Positions 43,863-54,600 of a stretch of 64,000 nt of DNA are shown here, one piece after another. Source of the DNA: an uncultured Clostridia bacterium. GTDB taxonomy: Bacteria > Bacillota > Clostridia > Oscillospirales > Acutalibacteraceae. Location of the stretch: the NCBI GenBank assembly GCA_947630835.1, contig CANRIZ010000007.1, positions 28,549 to 92,548 of the forward strand. The letters run 5' to 3'. Under the pieces are notes generated by a model. That model made no database searches and was not told the origin of the DNA. It was given only the letters and a program-made list of their open reading frames with translations. The translations under genes were made by a program, and so were the position numbers. Within the stretch, counting starts at the first letter, position 1. The number at the start of each line of letters is the position of its first letter.

Positions 43863-45296
43863 GTGATTGATTTGTGCGAGTACATAAAAGCGGCGCAGGT
43901 ATTGCCGTCAAAAAGACAGCTTGACTGGCAAAAAAACGAGTTTTACGCCTTTTGCCATTTCGGTATGAATACATTTACGGGTAAGGAATGGGGAGACGGT
44001 ACGGATTCTCCCTCAAAATTCAACCCAACGGAGCTTGACGCCGAACAATGGGTCACAAGCATTAAATCAGGCGGAATGAAAGCGCTTATACTCACCTGCA
44101 AGCACCACGACGGCTTTTGTCTTTGGCCCAGCAAATACACCGACTACAGCGTTAAGGCAAGCCCGTTTCGTGACGGCGGGGGCGACGTTGTAAGGGAGGT
44201 TTCGGACGCTTGCCGAAAGCACTCGATTAAATTCGGCGTTTACCTTTCCCCTTGGGACAGACATGACGAACGCTACGGCAAGGGCGGGGAGTATAACGAA
44301 TACTATAAAAATCAGCTTCGGGAGCTTCTCACAAATTACGGCGATATATTCTGCGTATGGCTTGACGGCGCTTGCGGCGAGGGCAAAAACGGCAAGGTGC
44401 AGGAGTATGACTGGGCGGGATATTACAAGGTTATAAGGGAGCTTCAGCCCAACGCCGCAATATGTATCTGCGGACCCGATGTGCGCTGGGTAGGCAACGA
44501 GGCGGGCGTTGGCAGAGAAAGCGAATGGAGCGTAGTGCCGTCTTATTATGCGGTCAATGAATTTACTCAGGAAAAATCCCAAAAAGAGGACAACAAAAAA
44601 TTCAGAAAAAAGCACAACGAGATGGTAATGGATCTCGGTTCAAGGAAGGCAATAAAGGGAGCCGAGGAGTTTGTATGGTATCCGTCGGAAACGGACACCT
44701 CCATCAGACCCGGTTGGTTTTATCACGAAAACGAAGACCACAGGGTAAAATCCGTTGACAAGCTTATGGATATTTATTTAAGCTCGGTCGGCAACAATTC
44801 GGCTTTGCTTTTAAATATTCCGCCCGATAAGAGGGGACTTATCTGCAAGACGGATGAGCTTACGCTTGATTCTTTTGCAAGGAAGCTCAAAAGAACCTTT
44901 CCCGAAAATCTTGCCGAAAATAAATCGGCATACGCCACTTCCGAAAAGGACGAGGCGCATACCGCCCAAAACGTTTTGTCGCAGTTCGACGGTTACTGGG
45001 AGTGCGCTTCGGACGATGAAACGCCCGAAATTACTGTAGACCTTGAAGAACCTACGGAAATCGACAGCGCGGTTCTTATGGAAAATATAGCTACCGGACA
45101 GCAGATAGAAAGCTTTGAAATTTATTACGAAAAAAAGCCCGGCAAGTGGAAAAGGATTGCAAAGAAAACCGTAATAGGCTACAAAAAAATTGTCCCCTTT
45201 AAAAAGAGCGTAAAAACGCGGAAAATTAAGGTTAAAATAACCTCCTACCGCGTTAAGGCGACCGTTTTGAAGCTTGAACTTTACAAGTCGAAATAG
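43863..45296 (+). CDS. GH29 alpha-L-fucosidase
   Basis: 477 residues, GTG start, no signal peptide. GH29 motifs: FCHFGMNTFTG, LTCKHHDGFCLWPSKYTDYSV, then WLDGACG with the nucleophile Asp168. A C-terminal discoidin-like beta domain (WECASDDETPEITVDLEEP) may bind sugar. It cuts terminal alpha-fucose from imported glycans. Confidence 0.9.
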   Translation: MIDLCEYIKAAQVLPSKRQLDWQKNEFYAFCHFGMNTFTGKEWGDGTDSPSKFNPTELDAEQWVTSIKSGGMKALILTCKHHDGFCLWPSKYTDYSVKASPFRDGGGDVVREVSDACRKHSIKFGVYLSPWDRHDERYGKGGEYNEYYKNQLRELLTNYGDIFCVWLDGACGEGKNGKVQEYDWAGYYKVIRELQPNAAICICGPDVRWVGNEAGVGRESEWSVVPSYYAVNEFTQEKSQKEDNKKFRKKHNEMVMDLGSRKAIKGAEEFVWYPSETDTSIRPGWFYHENEDHRVKSVDKLMDIYLSSVGNNSALLLNIPPDKRGLICKTDELTLDSFARKLKRTFPENLAENKSAYATSEKDEAHTAQNVLSQFDGYWECASDDETPEITVDLEEPTEIDSAVLMENIATGQQIESFEIYYEKKPGKWKRIAKKTVIGYKKIVPFKKSVKTRKIKVKITSYRVKATVLKLELYKSK

Positions 45297-45305
45297 GGAT
45301 AAGCT

Positions 45306-46304
45306 ATGATTAAGATAATGCCGGATTTTTACACTCTTTTTTCCTGCAGGGCGGGCGACTGCTCGGACAACTGCTGTATAGGCTGGGAAATTGACATCGA
45401 CGGGGAAACGCTTGAAAAGTACAAAAGCGCGAACGGCGATATCAAAAAAAGGCTTTTAAAAAATATTTCCCTCGACGAAACGCCTAAATTTATTTTAGAC
45501 GAAAACGAACGCTGTCCGTTCTTAAACGGGGACAATCTGTGCGATTTGATTACAGAGTGCGGCGAGGGCTTTTTGTGCGATATTTGCAGGGAGCATCCGC
45601 GTTTTTACGAATGGTACGGCGATTACAAGGATATCGGGCTCGGGCTTTGCTGCGAGGAGGCGTGCGGACTGCTTTTTTCCTCGGATAAGCCGCTTGAATT
45701 TATAAAATCGTCTGACGAAACCGAGGAGAAAAACTATATAGACAACGCTTCGGCGAAAAGAATTTTTGAAATAAGGGAAAGGCTTTTTGAAAAGCTAAAT
45801 GACGCCGACGGCTCTTTAATCGGGGCGATAGACGACTGCCGCGCTTATATAGAGAGCCTGCAAAAATCTTACGCCTGCAAAAAGGCGGTCGGCACAGACG
45901 AAATCGAAAAAGCTTTGACGGAAATTATAAGACTTTCCGAACCCTTTGATAAAAACTGGAGCGAATATGCGGCGGGGTTCTCGTTTAGACTTATTGAAAA
46001 TCGCTCCGATATAAGCGAAAACGATATGCGCAGGCTCTTTTCGTATATCGTTTTCAGGCATTTTGTAAAAGCCGCATACGACAACGATTACATTACGCAT
46101 TTTAAACTTTGCATTTTGCTTTTTGACCTGTTCGTTATATACTTAAAAACAAATAAAAATATCGGCAAAGAGGAAGCGGTAAGGTATATTTCAAAGCAAT
46201 TTGAATACAGCGACAGCAATACGGAGCTTTTGGAGTTCGAGTGCGCGGACAACAGACTTCTGAGCTTTGAAAGCCTTATTTCTCTTACCGAATTTATTTT
46301 ATAA
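45306..46304 (+). CDS. FliB-like (flagellin lysine-N-methylase family) protein
   Basis: 332 residues. N-terminal cysteine-rich region as in FliB: FSCRAGDCSDNCCIGWEIDI, then CPFLNGDNLCDLI, LCDICREHPRFYEW and LGLCCEEACG, consistent with iron-sulfur or zinc binding. No flagellar gene is in the window. Such proteins are often annotated flagellin lysine-N-methylase in non-motile Firmicutes too, so the target is uncertain. Confidence 0.7.
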   Translation: MIKIMPDFYTLFSCRAGDCSDNCCIGWEIDIDGETLEKYKSANGDIKKRLLKNISLDETPKFILDENERCPFLNGDNLCDLITECGEGFLCDICREHPRFYEWYGDYKDIGLGLCCEEACGLLFSSDKPLEFIKSSDETEEKNYIDNASAKRIFEIRERLFEKLNDADGSLIGAIDDCRAYIESLQKSYACKKAVGTDEIEKALTEIIRLSEPFDKNWSEYAAGFSFRLIENRSDISENDMRRLFSYIVFRHFVKAAYDNDYITHFKLCILLFDLFVIYLKTNKNIGKEEAVRYISKQFEYSDSNTELLEFECADNRLLSFESLISLTEFIL

Positions 46305-46319
46305 AAAAGGGGCATTATT

Positions 46320-47267
46320 ATGAAAAAGCTTAAACTCAACAAAAAGCTTATTATTGGGCTTGTAATTGCGCTGATTGCGGTAATAATTGCGATTGTTGCG
46401 ATTGTCAAAGTCAGGTTCTACGTTTATTACCCTCATTATGAGAGTCATAAGCATGCAATTACCTACACCTCCGAACCTGCCGACACCGACACCATCAGGG
46501 TAATGAGCAGTAATGTTCGCTGTATCAATACCACCGACCTCGGCAAAAAAAGCTGGTTTTACAGGGCAGATTTGATAATCAAAAACATAGAAAATCAAAC
46601 CCCGTCAATAATAGGCTTCCAGGAGGTAACCAAAGAGCAGTACGCCTATCTCACCGACTGCCTGACCGGTTTTGACTCCGTAATTGAATACAGAGATAAC
46701 GCCAAAAACACGGAGGGCTGCCCAATCTTTTACAGAACGGACTGCTACAAGCTGATAGACAAGGGTTCTTTCTGGCTTTCAAAAACACCCGAGAAGATGA
46801 GCAGGGACTGGGGCTCGGCATGTTACAGAATTTGCAGCTATGTAATACTTGAGGACCTCGCTTCGCAAAAGCAGTTTGTTGTGTTCAATACTCATCTTGA
46901 CCATATCAGCGACGAGGCAAGAATCAATGGCATAGGCGTTGTGCTTGATAAAATCGCGCAGTTCGGCGGGCTTCCGAGTATGATTATGGGCGATTTCAAC
47001 GCCGGAGAGGATAGCACCACATACAAAAATGTCACCAAGGATTTCCTCGACGCAAAATATCAGCTTGAAAATCCCATGATCTCCTGCACTTATCAGGACT
47101 TCGGAAAAGACCTTGACCATGAGTGCTTAGACTACTTTATGATTTCAAAAACAGGCATTAAGGTTGAGGATTATAAGGTCGTTACCGATACTTATGACGG
47201 CGTTTATCCCTCCGACCATTTCCCGATATTTGCGGAATTTAAGCTGGAAGATACGCAAGCAAAATAA
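46320..47267 (+). CDS. Membrane-anchored endonuclease/exonuclease/phosphatase-fold hydrolase
   Basis: 315 residues, ATG after AGGGG. N-terminal membrane anchor (about 10-33) then the EEP fold: VMSSNVRC, GFQEVT, FNTHLDH, MGDFNAG and the closing PSDHFPI. Active-site residues look intact, so it is probably an extracytoplasmic phosphodiesterase. Substrate (nucleic acid, lipid head group or sugar phosphate) unknown. Confidence 0.8.
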   Translation: MKKLKLNKKLIIGLVIALIAVIIAIVAIVKVRFYVYYPHYESHKHAITYTSEPADTDTIRVMSSNVRCINTTDLGKKSWFYRADLIIKNIENQTPSIIGFQEVTKEQYAYLTDCLTGFDSVIEYRDNAKNTEGCPIFYRTDCYKLIDKGSFWLSKTPEKMSRDWGSACYRICSYVILEDLASQKQFVVFNTHLDHISDEARINGIGVVLDKIAQFGGLPSMIMGDFNAGEDSTTYKNVTKDFLDAKYQLENPMISCTYQDFGKDLDHECLDYFMISKTGIKVEDYKVVTDTYDGVYPSDHFPIFAEFKLEDTQAK

Positions 47268-47299
47268 TAAATACGGCAAAACGGTTTACATAAAAAAGG

Positions 47300-47331
47300 A
47301 CGGCGCAGAGTTCTAAACAACTCCGCGCCGT
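47300..47331. terminator. Bidirectional terminator between convergent operons
   Basis: ACGGCGCAGAGTT / AACTCCGCGCCGT stem with one mismatch and loop CTAAAC; the minus-strand reading continues into TTTTTTA. Confidence 0.8.
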
Positions 47332-47348
47332 TAAATATTTGATTATAA

Positions 47349-49769
47349 TTATTTAATCTCAAAGCTGTGCATTTTCTCGATTTCCTTAATCGGCTGTGTA
47401 AAGCAGGCGGGCAGGGAAGGCGGAAGCGCACCGAGGCGTTTAACGAACATATCGAAATTTACCGCCTTTTTGTTGTTATTGCCTTGGAATTTTGAAATAA
47501 GCTCAATCAAATTCTGCTTTTTGTCGCCGTTGTCGGCAACCTTGACGTTTTTAAGCTCTACCCTTACCGAGTCCTCGGGCTTAATTCCTTTAACGCACAG
47601 GCAAAGCGTTTTGCCCTTTTTAATTTTCGCCTGCACGGGTTCGCCGTTAATATAAACCGAAGCGTCCGCGCAGACTATATCCTTAAACGAAAGCTTATAA
47701 TTCCTTAATTTCGGAAGAACGCCGGCGTCGCCCGCGGCAGGGCTTATTGTAAATTCAACGCCCGCGTTGCTTTCCTTAATTTCATAATCGGTAAAGGCGA
47801 ATTCGCCCTTTTCAAAGTTTAAGCTTTCGCCGTCGTCCTCGTAGAGTGAAAATTTGTTGTTGCCCCTGTATATGAGAAGCTCAAGGCCGTCGGGATTTTT
47901 GCAGTCGTTCGTCCTGTCGTTTACGGCAAGCGGAATAATGGCTCCTTCTTTTGCAAGCACGGGGATAGAGGAGCAGTCGCGGAACATTTTGACTTTACCC
48001 TTGCCCTTATATATTCTGCCGGTGAATATGTCGGTATATCTGCCCTCGGGAAGCCATACCTCTGTGCCGGCAAGATTTGTCCTTTTGTTTTTCGGCTGCG
48101 TTATCGGGGCTACGATAAGCTCCGAGCCGAAAAAGTATTCGTTCGGACAGCCGTAAGCGTCCTTTTCTTTCGGATAATGATAATACATAGGTTCGCACAG
48201 CGCAATGCCGTCGCGGTATGTGCGGTAGTTTGCGGTATATATGTAGGGTATCATTCTGTGGCGCAGGCGCAGAGCGTCAACAGCCGCCTTTTCGGTAAAT
48301 TTATTGTACTTCCACGGCTCCTTACCCATAAATTCGTTCGAGGTGGAGTGAAGCCTGTTTACCGGGCTGAAAATTCCGTACTGTACCCAACGTGTATAAA
48401 GCTCGTCGTCCTTTTTGCCCATATGGTGGCCGCCTATGTCGTGACTCCACCAGGTGTAGCCTATGTTCGAGGCGGTTGAGGTAAAATACGGCTGAAAATT
48501 GAGCGCGCTCCAGGTCTGTGCGGTATCGCCCGAAAATCCCAGGGGATAGCGGTGCGAGCCCGCCTCGGCAAACCTTGAAAGGATAAGAGGGCGGCGGTCG
48601 GAATTTCTTGCAATATCCATCGAATGATAATGGTTGAGCGCCCAAAGCGGGTCGAGCCCCGGGGTGTTCGTTTTTTTGCCCTGTTGCCAGTCTATCCACC
48701 AAAAGTCAACGCCGTCGTCCTGCATGGGCTTATGCAGAATATTGAAATAGGCTTCTGTAAATTTCTTATCCGTAATGTCGAAGAAATAATGCTTTCCCTG
48801 CTTCGGGTCGTCACCCATAAAGCGGGCAAATTCCTCGTATTTATCCTCGAACCAACGCACTCCCGTCGCAGGGTGAAGATTAAGCGTCACCTTGAAATTT
48901 TTGCTGTGAAGCCAATCAAGGAAGCCCTTGGGGTCGGGGAAAAGGTCGGTATTCCAGCTGTAGCCCGTCCAGCCGCCTCTTGAAATGGCGTCGTAATATT
49001 TTTGGACGAGCGTATGGCTGTCGTTGATTTTTGCCTGCTTGCCGAATTTTCCCACAATGTCAACCCAATGCCAGTCCATATCGACGGTGGCGACGGTTAT
49101 GGGTATTTCTTCGTCTGTAAAACGCTGCATAAGGTCAATGTATTCCTGCTGAGTATACGCCTTGTACCTTGACCACCAGTTTCCCAAGGCAAACCTCGGA
49201 ACAAGCGGAGCGTGGCCCGTCAAATTAAAGAAATCGCGCACGGCTCCCCTGTAGTCATAGCCGTAGGCAAAGTAGTAAATATCCTTTTCTCTGCTTTTTC
49301 TGGGTACAATTTGAGCGTTTTCGTCAATTACAAGGGTTTTGCTGTCGTCAAGCAGAGCGACGCCGTTTTTTGAAACTATGCCGTCGCCGATTTTTACCGG
49401 GCCGAAGGTTTGGTCAAGAGTTCTTCTTGTGCCTTTTAAATTACCGGATTTGTAATCTTTTACAACTCTTGAATCGGCAAGCTTTATGTACTCCATTTTC
49501 TCGGCTTCGGTATTATAGCAAAACTCGGCTCTTTCGGTCTTTATGACTACGGTATTGCCCTGCTGTGTTTTTTCAAATTCGGGTTCGTCAAAGTCCCTGA
49601 ACCACACCGCCTGAGTGGGCTTGTCGCAGAAAATTCCGTTCGACGTGTTTTCAACCCGCACAAGCGACGGAGTAAGAACCGTAATTCTCGTATTGCCCGA
49701 AACTACCGTGCATTTCTCCTTAGCCCTCGGAGAACATTTGATTTTGAATGCGTCAAAATAATCGCTCAT
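47349..49769 (-). CDS. GH31 alpha-glucosidase/alpha-xylosidase family enzyme
   Basis: 806 residues, cytoplasmic. N-terminal beta domain, barrel with nucleophile Asp360 in WWIDWQQG and acid/base Asp415 in GFSGDTAQTW, and a C-terminal beta domain with LPEGRYTDIFTG and LYEDDGESL. Motifs RFALGNWWSRYKAY and MDWHW also fit. Could act on alpha-glucosides, alpha-xylosides or sulfoquinovosides; the last is less likely from motifs. Last gene of the leftward glycan operon. Confidence 0.85.
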   Translation of the reverse strand: MSDYFDAFKIKCSPRAKEKCTVVSGNTRITVLTPSLVRVENTSNGIFCDKPTQAVWFRDFDEPEFEKTQQGNTVVIKTERAEFCYNTEAEKMEYIKLADSRVVKDYKSGNLKGTRRTLDQTFGPVKIGDGIVSKNGVALLDDSKTLVIDENAQIVPRKSREKDIYYFAYGYDYRGAVRDFFNLTGHAPLVPRFALGNWWSRYKAYTQQEYIDLMQRFTDEEIPITVATVDMDWHWVDIVGKFGKQAKINDSHTLVQKYYDAISRGGWTGYSWNTDLFPDPKGFLDWLHSKNFKVTLNLHPATGVRWFEDKYEEFARFMGDDPKQGKHYFFDITDKKFTEAYFNILHKPMQDDGVDFWWIDWQQGKKTNTPGLDPLWALNHYHSMDIARNSDRRPLILSRFAEAGSHRYPLGFSGDTAQTWSALNFQPYFTSTASNIGYTWWSHDIGGHHMGKKDDELYTRWVQYGIFSPVNRLHSTSNEFMGKEPWKYNKFTEKAAVDALRLRHRMIPYIYTANYRTYRDGIALCEPMYYHYPKEKDAYGCPNEYFFGSELIVAPITQPKNKRTNLAGTEVWLPEGRYTDIFTGRIYKGKGKVKMFRDCSSIPVLAKEGAIIPLAVNDRTNDCKNPDGLELLIYRGNNKFSLYEDDGESLNFEKGEFAFTDYEIKESNAGVEFTISPAAGDAGVLPKLRNYKLSFKDIVCADASVYINGEPVQAKIKKGKTLCLCVKGIKPEDSVRVELKNVKVADNGDKKQNLIELISKFQGNNNKKAVNFDMFVKRLGALPPSLPACFTQPIKEIEKMHSFEIK

Positions 49770-49815
49770 TTTATAAACCCCTTCTTAAAATATTAATGTT
49801 AAAAGCGCAATGCGC

Positions 49816-50754
49816 TCAGACGTTTGGATAATTTACTTTCAGAGTTTGGTATTCTTCGTCGGAAATCTCAATAACATGTCCGTGCTTAAAGCCGTAGGGG
49901 AAGGTGAATTTATCCTTTGCCGGCTTAAAATGCGCGTCGCCCGCCTTTTCCGAAATAAAGGGAACATAGCCCATTTTGTCCTTTTCACAGCCGAAGAAAT
50001 CAAGCATAAGACACCAACTGCCGTCCGGGAGGGCGTAGGTAGTCGGCGCTTCATATGAGCCCGGGCGTTCAAGCGAAGCCATAATTTTTTCAAAATCCGG
50101 GTCGTTTACATATTCGCCGTAAATTCCGCTTTTTGAAACGCCGTGCATATTCATGGCGGGATTGCTTGAATTTTTGTAAAACAGATGATAGCAATTCCCA
50201 TGCTTAACAATATGGGAATCGAGTATTTCGTTTTCCTTTTCAAACAGAAGCTCCGGCTTTGAAAAGCTTTTAAAGTCTTTTGTGCGTGAACAGTATATTG
50301 CCATATGTGTAAAGTTATCTTCCTTTACAGTAGAACCCCAGTGGACAAGATATTCCTTATTTTCCTCGTCAAAGCATACCTCGGGCGCCCAAAGGCAGCC
50401 GAAATCCTCCCTGCCCATAAATATAAGCTCCTGCTGTGAAAAATTCACAAGGTCGTCGCTTCGCCAAAGCGAGAGGAATTTGCTTGTAGAGGAGTTAATC
50501 TTTTTCCAGTCAACATTATGGTTTTCGTCCATATGCTTTACAATGCAAAGGTCGGTGGCAAGGATTACAAAACCGCCCTCGTTGAGCCTTACTATTTCAA
50601 TGTCGCGGCATCCGCCCGCACCCTTGTCGCAGGTGATAACGGGCTTGCCGGAGTTTAGCTTTTCCCAGTTGAAACCGTCGCGGCTTACGGAAAAATGTAC
50701 CTGCTCGCCGTCGACGGTCAGTTTTTCTCTGAAATGAACAAACAAATATGCCAT
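49816..50754 (-). CDS. GH43/GH117-like five-bladed propeller glycosidase
   Basis: 312 residues. Beta-propeller repeats and family-like motifs: FSVSRDGFNWEKL, RDIEIVRL, WAPEVCFDEE, IYCSRTKDF and ILDSHIVKHGN. The typical DP pair near the N-terminus seen in its neighbour is replaced by GGCRDIE. An arabinofuranosidase or related activity is likely but unproven. No signal peptide. Confidence 0.65.
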   Translation of the reverse strand: MAYLFVHFREKLTVDGEQVHFSVSRDGFNWEKLNSGKPVITCDKGAGGCRDIEIVRLNEGGFVILATDLCIVKHMDENHNVDWKKINSSTSKFLSLWRSDDLVNFSQQELIFMGREDFGCLWAPEVCFDEENKEYLVHWGSTVKEDNFTHMAIYCSRTKDFKSFSKPELLFEKENEILDSHIVKHGNCYHLFYKNSSNPAMNMHGVSKSGIYGEYVNDPDFEKIMASLERPGSYEAPTTYALPDGSWCLMLDFFGCEKDKMGYVPFISEKAGDAHFKPAKDKFTFPYGFKHGHVIEISDEEYQTLKVNYPNV

Positions 50755-50768
50755 AAAAAATCCTTCAA

Positions 50769-51617
50769 TTATATTTTTTCCAAATGAGAGCCGCAGTCCT
50801 TAATCCGTATGAATTCCGGGCGCTCGAAATTTGTTTTGTTAGGCGTATGGAAGGTAAGATAAAGCTCGTTTCCCGCATTAAAAATCATTCCGTGACCGCC
50901 GTCGTTGTCTATCAACGGTTCTAAATGCTCAAAACCGCCCTTAATACCGCCGTCTTTAAACCTGACGACACATTCGGCGTATTGCTCGTTTATAAAGGTT
51001 GACCATATCATCAGCAGAACGCCGTCTTTGGTTCTGAACATAAAAGGACCGTCCGTGATGTAATGCCGTGAAGCGTCGCGCCCGTTTACCCATACCGGGT
51101 CTGAGGCTTTGAAAAGCGTAACGGGTTCGCCCACGCTTCGCTTTAAATCGTCGCTTAATTTTATATAGCACACAGTACCGTCGATAATCTGCGTATGCTC
51201 GTGGGGAAAAACGAGATATGGCTCGCCGTTTTCTATGTAGAGAGTGCCGTCAAGACATTCCCATTCCTTTGGCGTTACCGCGCCGTCGCTGTGAGGGTAA
51301 AACGGGCCGAGAGGGGAGTCGGCGGCAAGCACAAAGGTGCCTCTTAACCCGCATTCCCTTGTAAAGGTTGCAAACATATAGTATTTGCCTTTATATTTAT
51401 GTACCTCGGGAGCCCAGTTTACCTCTTTGTCAAGTCCGTTTGCACGGGAGTTAAAACATTCATGCGCTTCGCTCCAATTTTCAAGGTCGTCGGAAACGTA
51501 AACGTCAAATCCGCCCGTGTGCCTTCCGAAATTTTCGGCCCTTGTACCGTAAAGATAAAATTTTCCGTTTTCCGCGAGTACAAAAGGGTCCCTTATGTTA
51601 ATATCCGATTTTTTCAT
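50769..51617 (-). CDS. GH43-family glycosidase (arabinosidase/xylosidase type)
   Basis: Start ATG 51617 puts the conserved INIRDPFV (catalytic base Asp10) at the N-terminus as in the family; the longer frame to 51698 overlaps the GH38 gene. 282 residues, five-bladed propeller. Other motifs: NWAPEVHKYKGKYYMF, ECLDGTLY (Glu/Asp) and HGMIFNAGNELYL. Cytoplasmic. Confidence 0.8.
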   Translation of the reverse strand: MKKSDINIRDPFVLAENGKFYLYGTRAENFGRHTGGFDVYVSDDLENWSEAHECFNSRANGLDKEVNWAPEVHKYKGKYYMFATFTRECGLRGTFVLAADSPLGPFYPHSDGAVTPKEWECLDGTLYIENGEPYLVFPHEHTQIIDGTVCYIKLSDDLKRSVGEPVTLFKASDPVWVNGRDASRHYITDGPFMFRTKDGVLLMIWSTFINEQYAECVVRFKDGGIKGGFEHLEPLIDNDGGHGMIFNAGNELYLTFHTPNKTNFERPEFIRIKDCGSHLEKI

Positions 51618-51646
51618 AATTGCCGTTGCCTTCCGATTGAAAATAA

Positions 51647-54600
51647 TCAATAATCCGCGCCCCTGCCGTTGTCCCTTATAAAATGACCCTTGTCGCATAG
51701 GTTGCGGTATTTTTTCTGCTTTTTGTAATTTTTGAGTTCTTCCTCCGACAGCTTGAAGGTGAACGGCCTTTTGTTTTCAACCTTGTCAAATACCTCGCTG
51801 ACAAGCCTTGCGCCGCTTTCAAAAACCTCGCTCAAAGCGAGTATGATTACGTCGCCGTCAACGGGCAGGGTAAGCTCGCCGTAACCGTCCGTTTCAATTT
51901 GCGCTGCATAAAAACAGAGGCTTTTGGCAACTATATCCTTTCCGCTGAGGCTGTGAGCGTGCGTTGCCTCCCAGCCGAGTTTTCCGTCCTTTATATAGGC
52001 CGTTTCGCCGAAGTCATATAAATCCCAACGCGCAAAGCGTTCGGCGGCGGAATATATTTTCGCCTTTTTAACGTCGCCGTCAAGCTTAAATTCAAGCTCT
52101 TTATCCTTCCTCAGAGAGGCGCACAATATCAAAAGCTTTTTACCGCCGCAAAGCTTAATCTTTTGCCCGTTTGCCAAGGCGGCGCCGCCCGTTTCCTTTT
52201 GTATAACGAACCGAGCGCCGCAGGCGTTTATTTCCGCGGGAGTTATTTCATATGGCACGTTTAAAAGGAAGTCGCCCTTTTCGTTTTGCCTTGTTATGAA
52301 TTTTTTGTCAAAATCTATAATAACGGGCTTGCTTACGCTCGCTTTTTCCGCCGAAGCGGGCTTTTTAAGCTTGAGAGCGAAACTCTTTATCTCATACGGT
52401 TTAAAGCTGCAAACCAATTTGGAATTTACAACGCTTGCGGGGCGAATTACCTCCTCGCTTGCATAAATTTCATTTGCGCTTTCTATGCCTTCTCCCAAGC
52501 TCAGCGTAAAGCCTTCAACCTGTTTGTTTGCTCCCTCGTTAAGCCTTACGATAATTTCGTCCGTGTTTTCCGCTTTCTTCATTGCGCGCAGGATAACGCT
52601 GTTGTCGGAAACGCTGCCGAAGCTGTATTCGCTGCCCAAAACGCCGTCGTGCTTTTTGACTTCGTACGCCGTTAAAGGGGCGACAAATTCGCGGCAGGCA
52701 AGCTGGGTCTGCTTGCCGACCTTACCCGCATGGCTGAAAATCGCAAAGGAATACCTGTTAAGCCCCAAGTCCATAAAAGACTGCATGGAGTCTATTTTGT
52801 AATTTCTTTCCGGTGTGTGCAAAACGGTAAGGCGCAGGGTGTTATCGTCAAATTTATCCCAACCGTATTTACATTCGCTTATTACCGAAACGCCGTAAGA
52901 GCCGTCACTGTCGGTAATATCCGCCCATTTTTGAGCGGGAACTTCAAACAGCGTTTCGTTCATATTTCCCCGTTCGATTGCGCCGAGTCCCAAGTCGAAG
53001 CTTGCCTTTTCGTTGGCGCAGGTAAAGGAAAATTTATTTTTTGCCATCGTCTTTAACGATTGCCATTCGATTTCCGAATAAACCTCGACGTACTTGCCGC
53101 CGCTTGTAAGCGCAATAATGTTGCTGAAGCTGCTTGCGCCGTGCTTTTGAGTAACCTTTATCGCAACCCTTGCGCAGCCGTTTTCGACGATTTCCGTTTT
53201 GACCGCCTGCGGAATATAATCCGCCTGCTTTGCCGCCTGTTTGTAATTCATTTCCCATGCGGGCCAATCCTTTGAACCCGTGTACCTGAAAAGACCGAGG
53301 CTGACGGGTTCTTTCAAAAGCTCCCTTCCGCCGAGACTTTTGTCTGTAATCGAGGTAATATCGCCGTTTCTGTTGAGCCTTACCGTGTATTTGGCGTTTG
53401 AAAGCATATTTTCACTTATTTTAAGCTCCGAACGGACGCGGCAGGGTATATCGCTCTCTCTTATATCGTAAAGCTTTAAGCCGAGCGACGGCATATCCGG
53501 TTGGAAAATTATTCGAGTGCTGCCGTCGGGAAGCCTCTCCGACTGCGCTCTTGCCTCGTTCCCCTCTGTATCGAAAACCCGAACATATTTGCTCTTTATG
53601 CCGTCAAGAGTCAGAACAACCGAGCCGCCGCGGGCAGCTTCAATCGGGTTGAATACGCAGACCGCTCTGCCCTCGCAGCGGGAGGAGTCAAGAAGCTCGG
53701 TTATTGAGGAAACGGAGGCTTCAAGCTCGTTTTTAAACTGGTTTGCGGACAGCGCGTAGTCGTTCCAGGAGCGTTTATATACCCTTTGGCAGGAGGTGCC
53801 GGGAATGTCGTCGTGGAACTGATGCGCTATAAATCTTTTCCAAGAGCGGGTAAGCGACTGCCTGTTGTATTGGCAAACGCCGAGATAATCCGCAATTACG
53901 CCCGCGCGCTCGGCAAGGTCCGCAAGCTCCTCGCAACGCCTGTTCCAACGCTTGCCGACGCTCCTTGAGGTATAGCCGCCGACGGCGTGGTTAGTCATAA
54001 CAAGCTCGTTTTTCCAAACGGGGAGCATTGCCTTTTGCCGAGGGGTAAGGCTTTTGTCAATGTCCCTGAAAATTTCATCGGCATAAGCCGAATGAATTTT
54101 AATATCGCTTTCGCCGTTTTTCTTTATTTCGTTTTCGGTAAATTTGATAGATTTTTCCTTGGGAGCGCCGCCCCTGTCGCCGACTCCGTGGAAAACGTAG
54201 GTGCAGTCAAGCCCGTATTTTTCGTTTTCCTTTAATTTATCAAGCAGAAAATCCCAATTACGAAGCTTCCTGAAAGTAAAGTTGTAATCGTGAGGATTGA
54301 GCGAGGCGTAGATTTCCTCGCCGTCAACGCCCTGCCATCTGCCTATGTCAAAGGGAATTTTATATGCGCTTCCCCAGGCTAATTTTTGGGTGGTAAAGCC
54401 CAAAAGGTTACAGTGACGCGCTATGCTCGGAAGCGCAAAGCCGAAGCCGAAGCAGTCGGGCAGGAAAATATCCTTGGAGCGCACGCCGAATTCCTTTTCA
54501 AAGTAGGAATTTCCTATAAGTATATTCCTTATCAGCGCTTCGGGGGAGGGAATGTTTACGTCTCCGTTTTCAAAAGCGGAGCCGCAGACGTGCCATCTTC

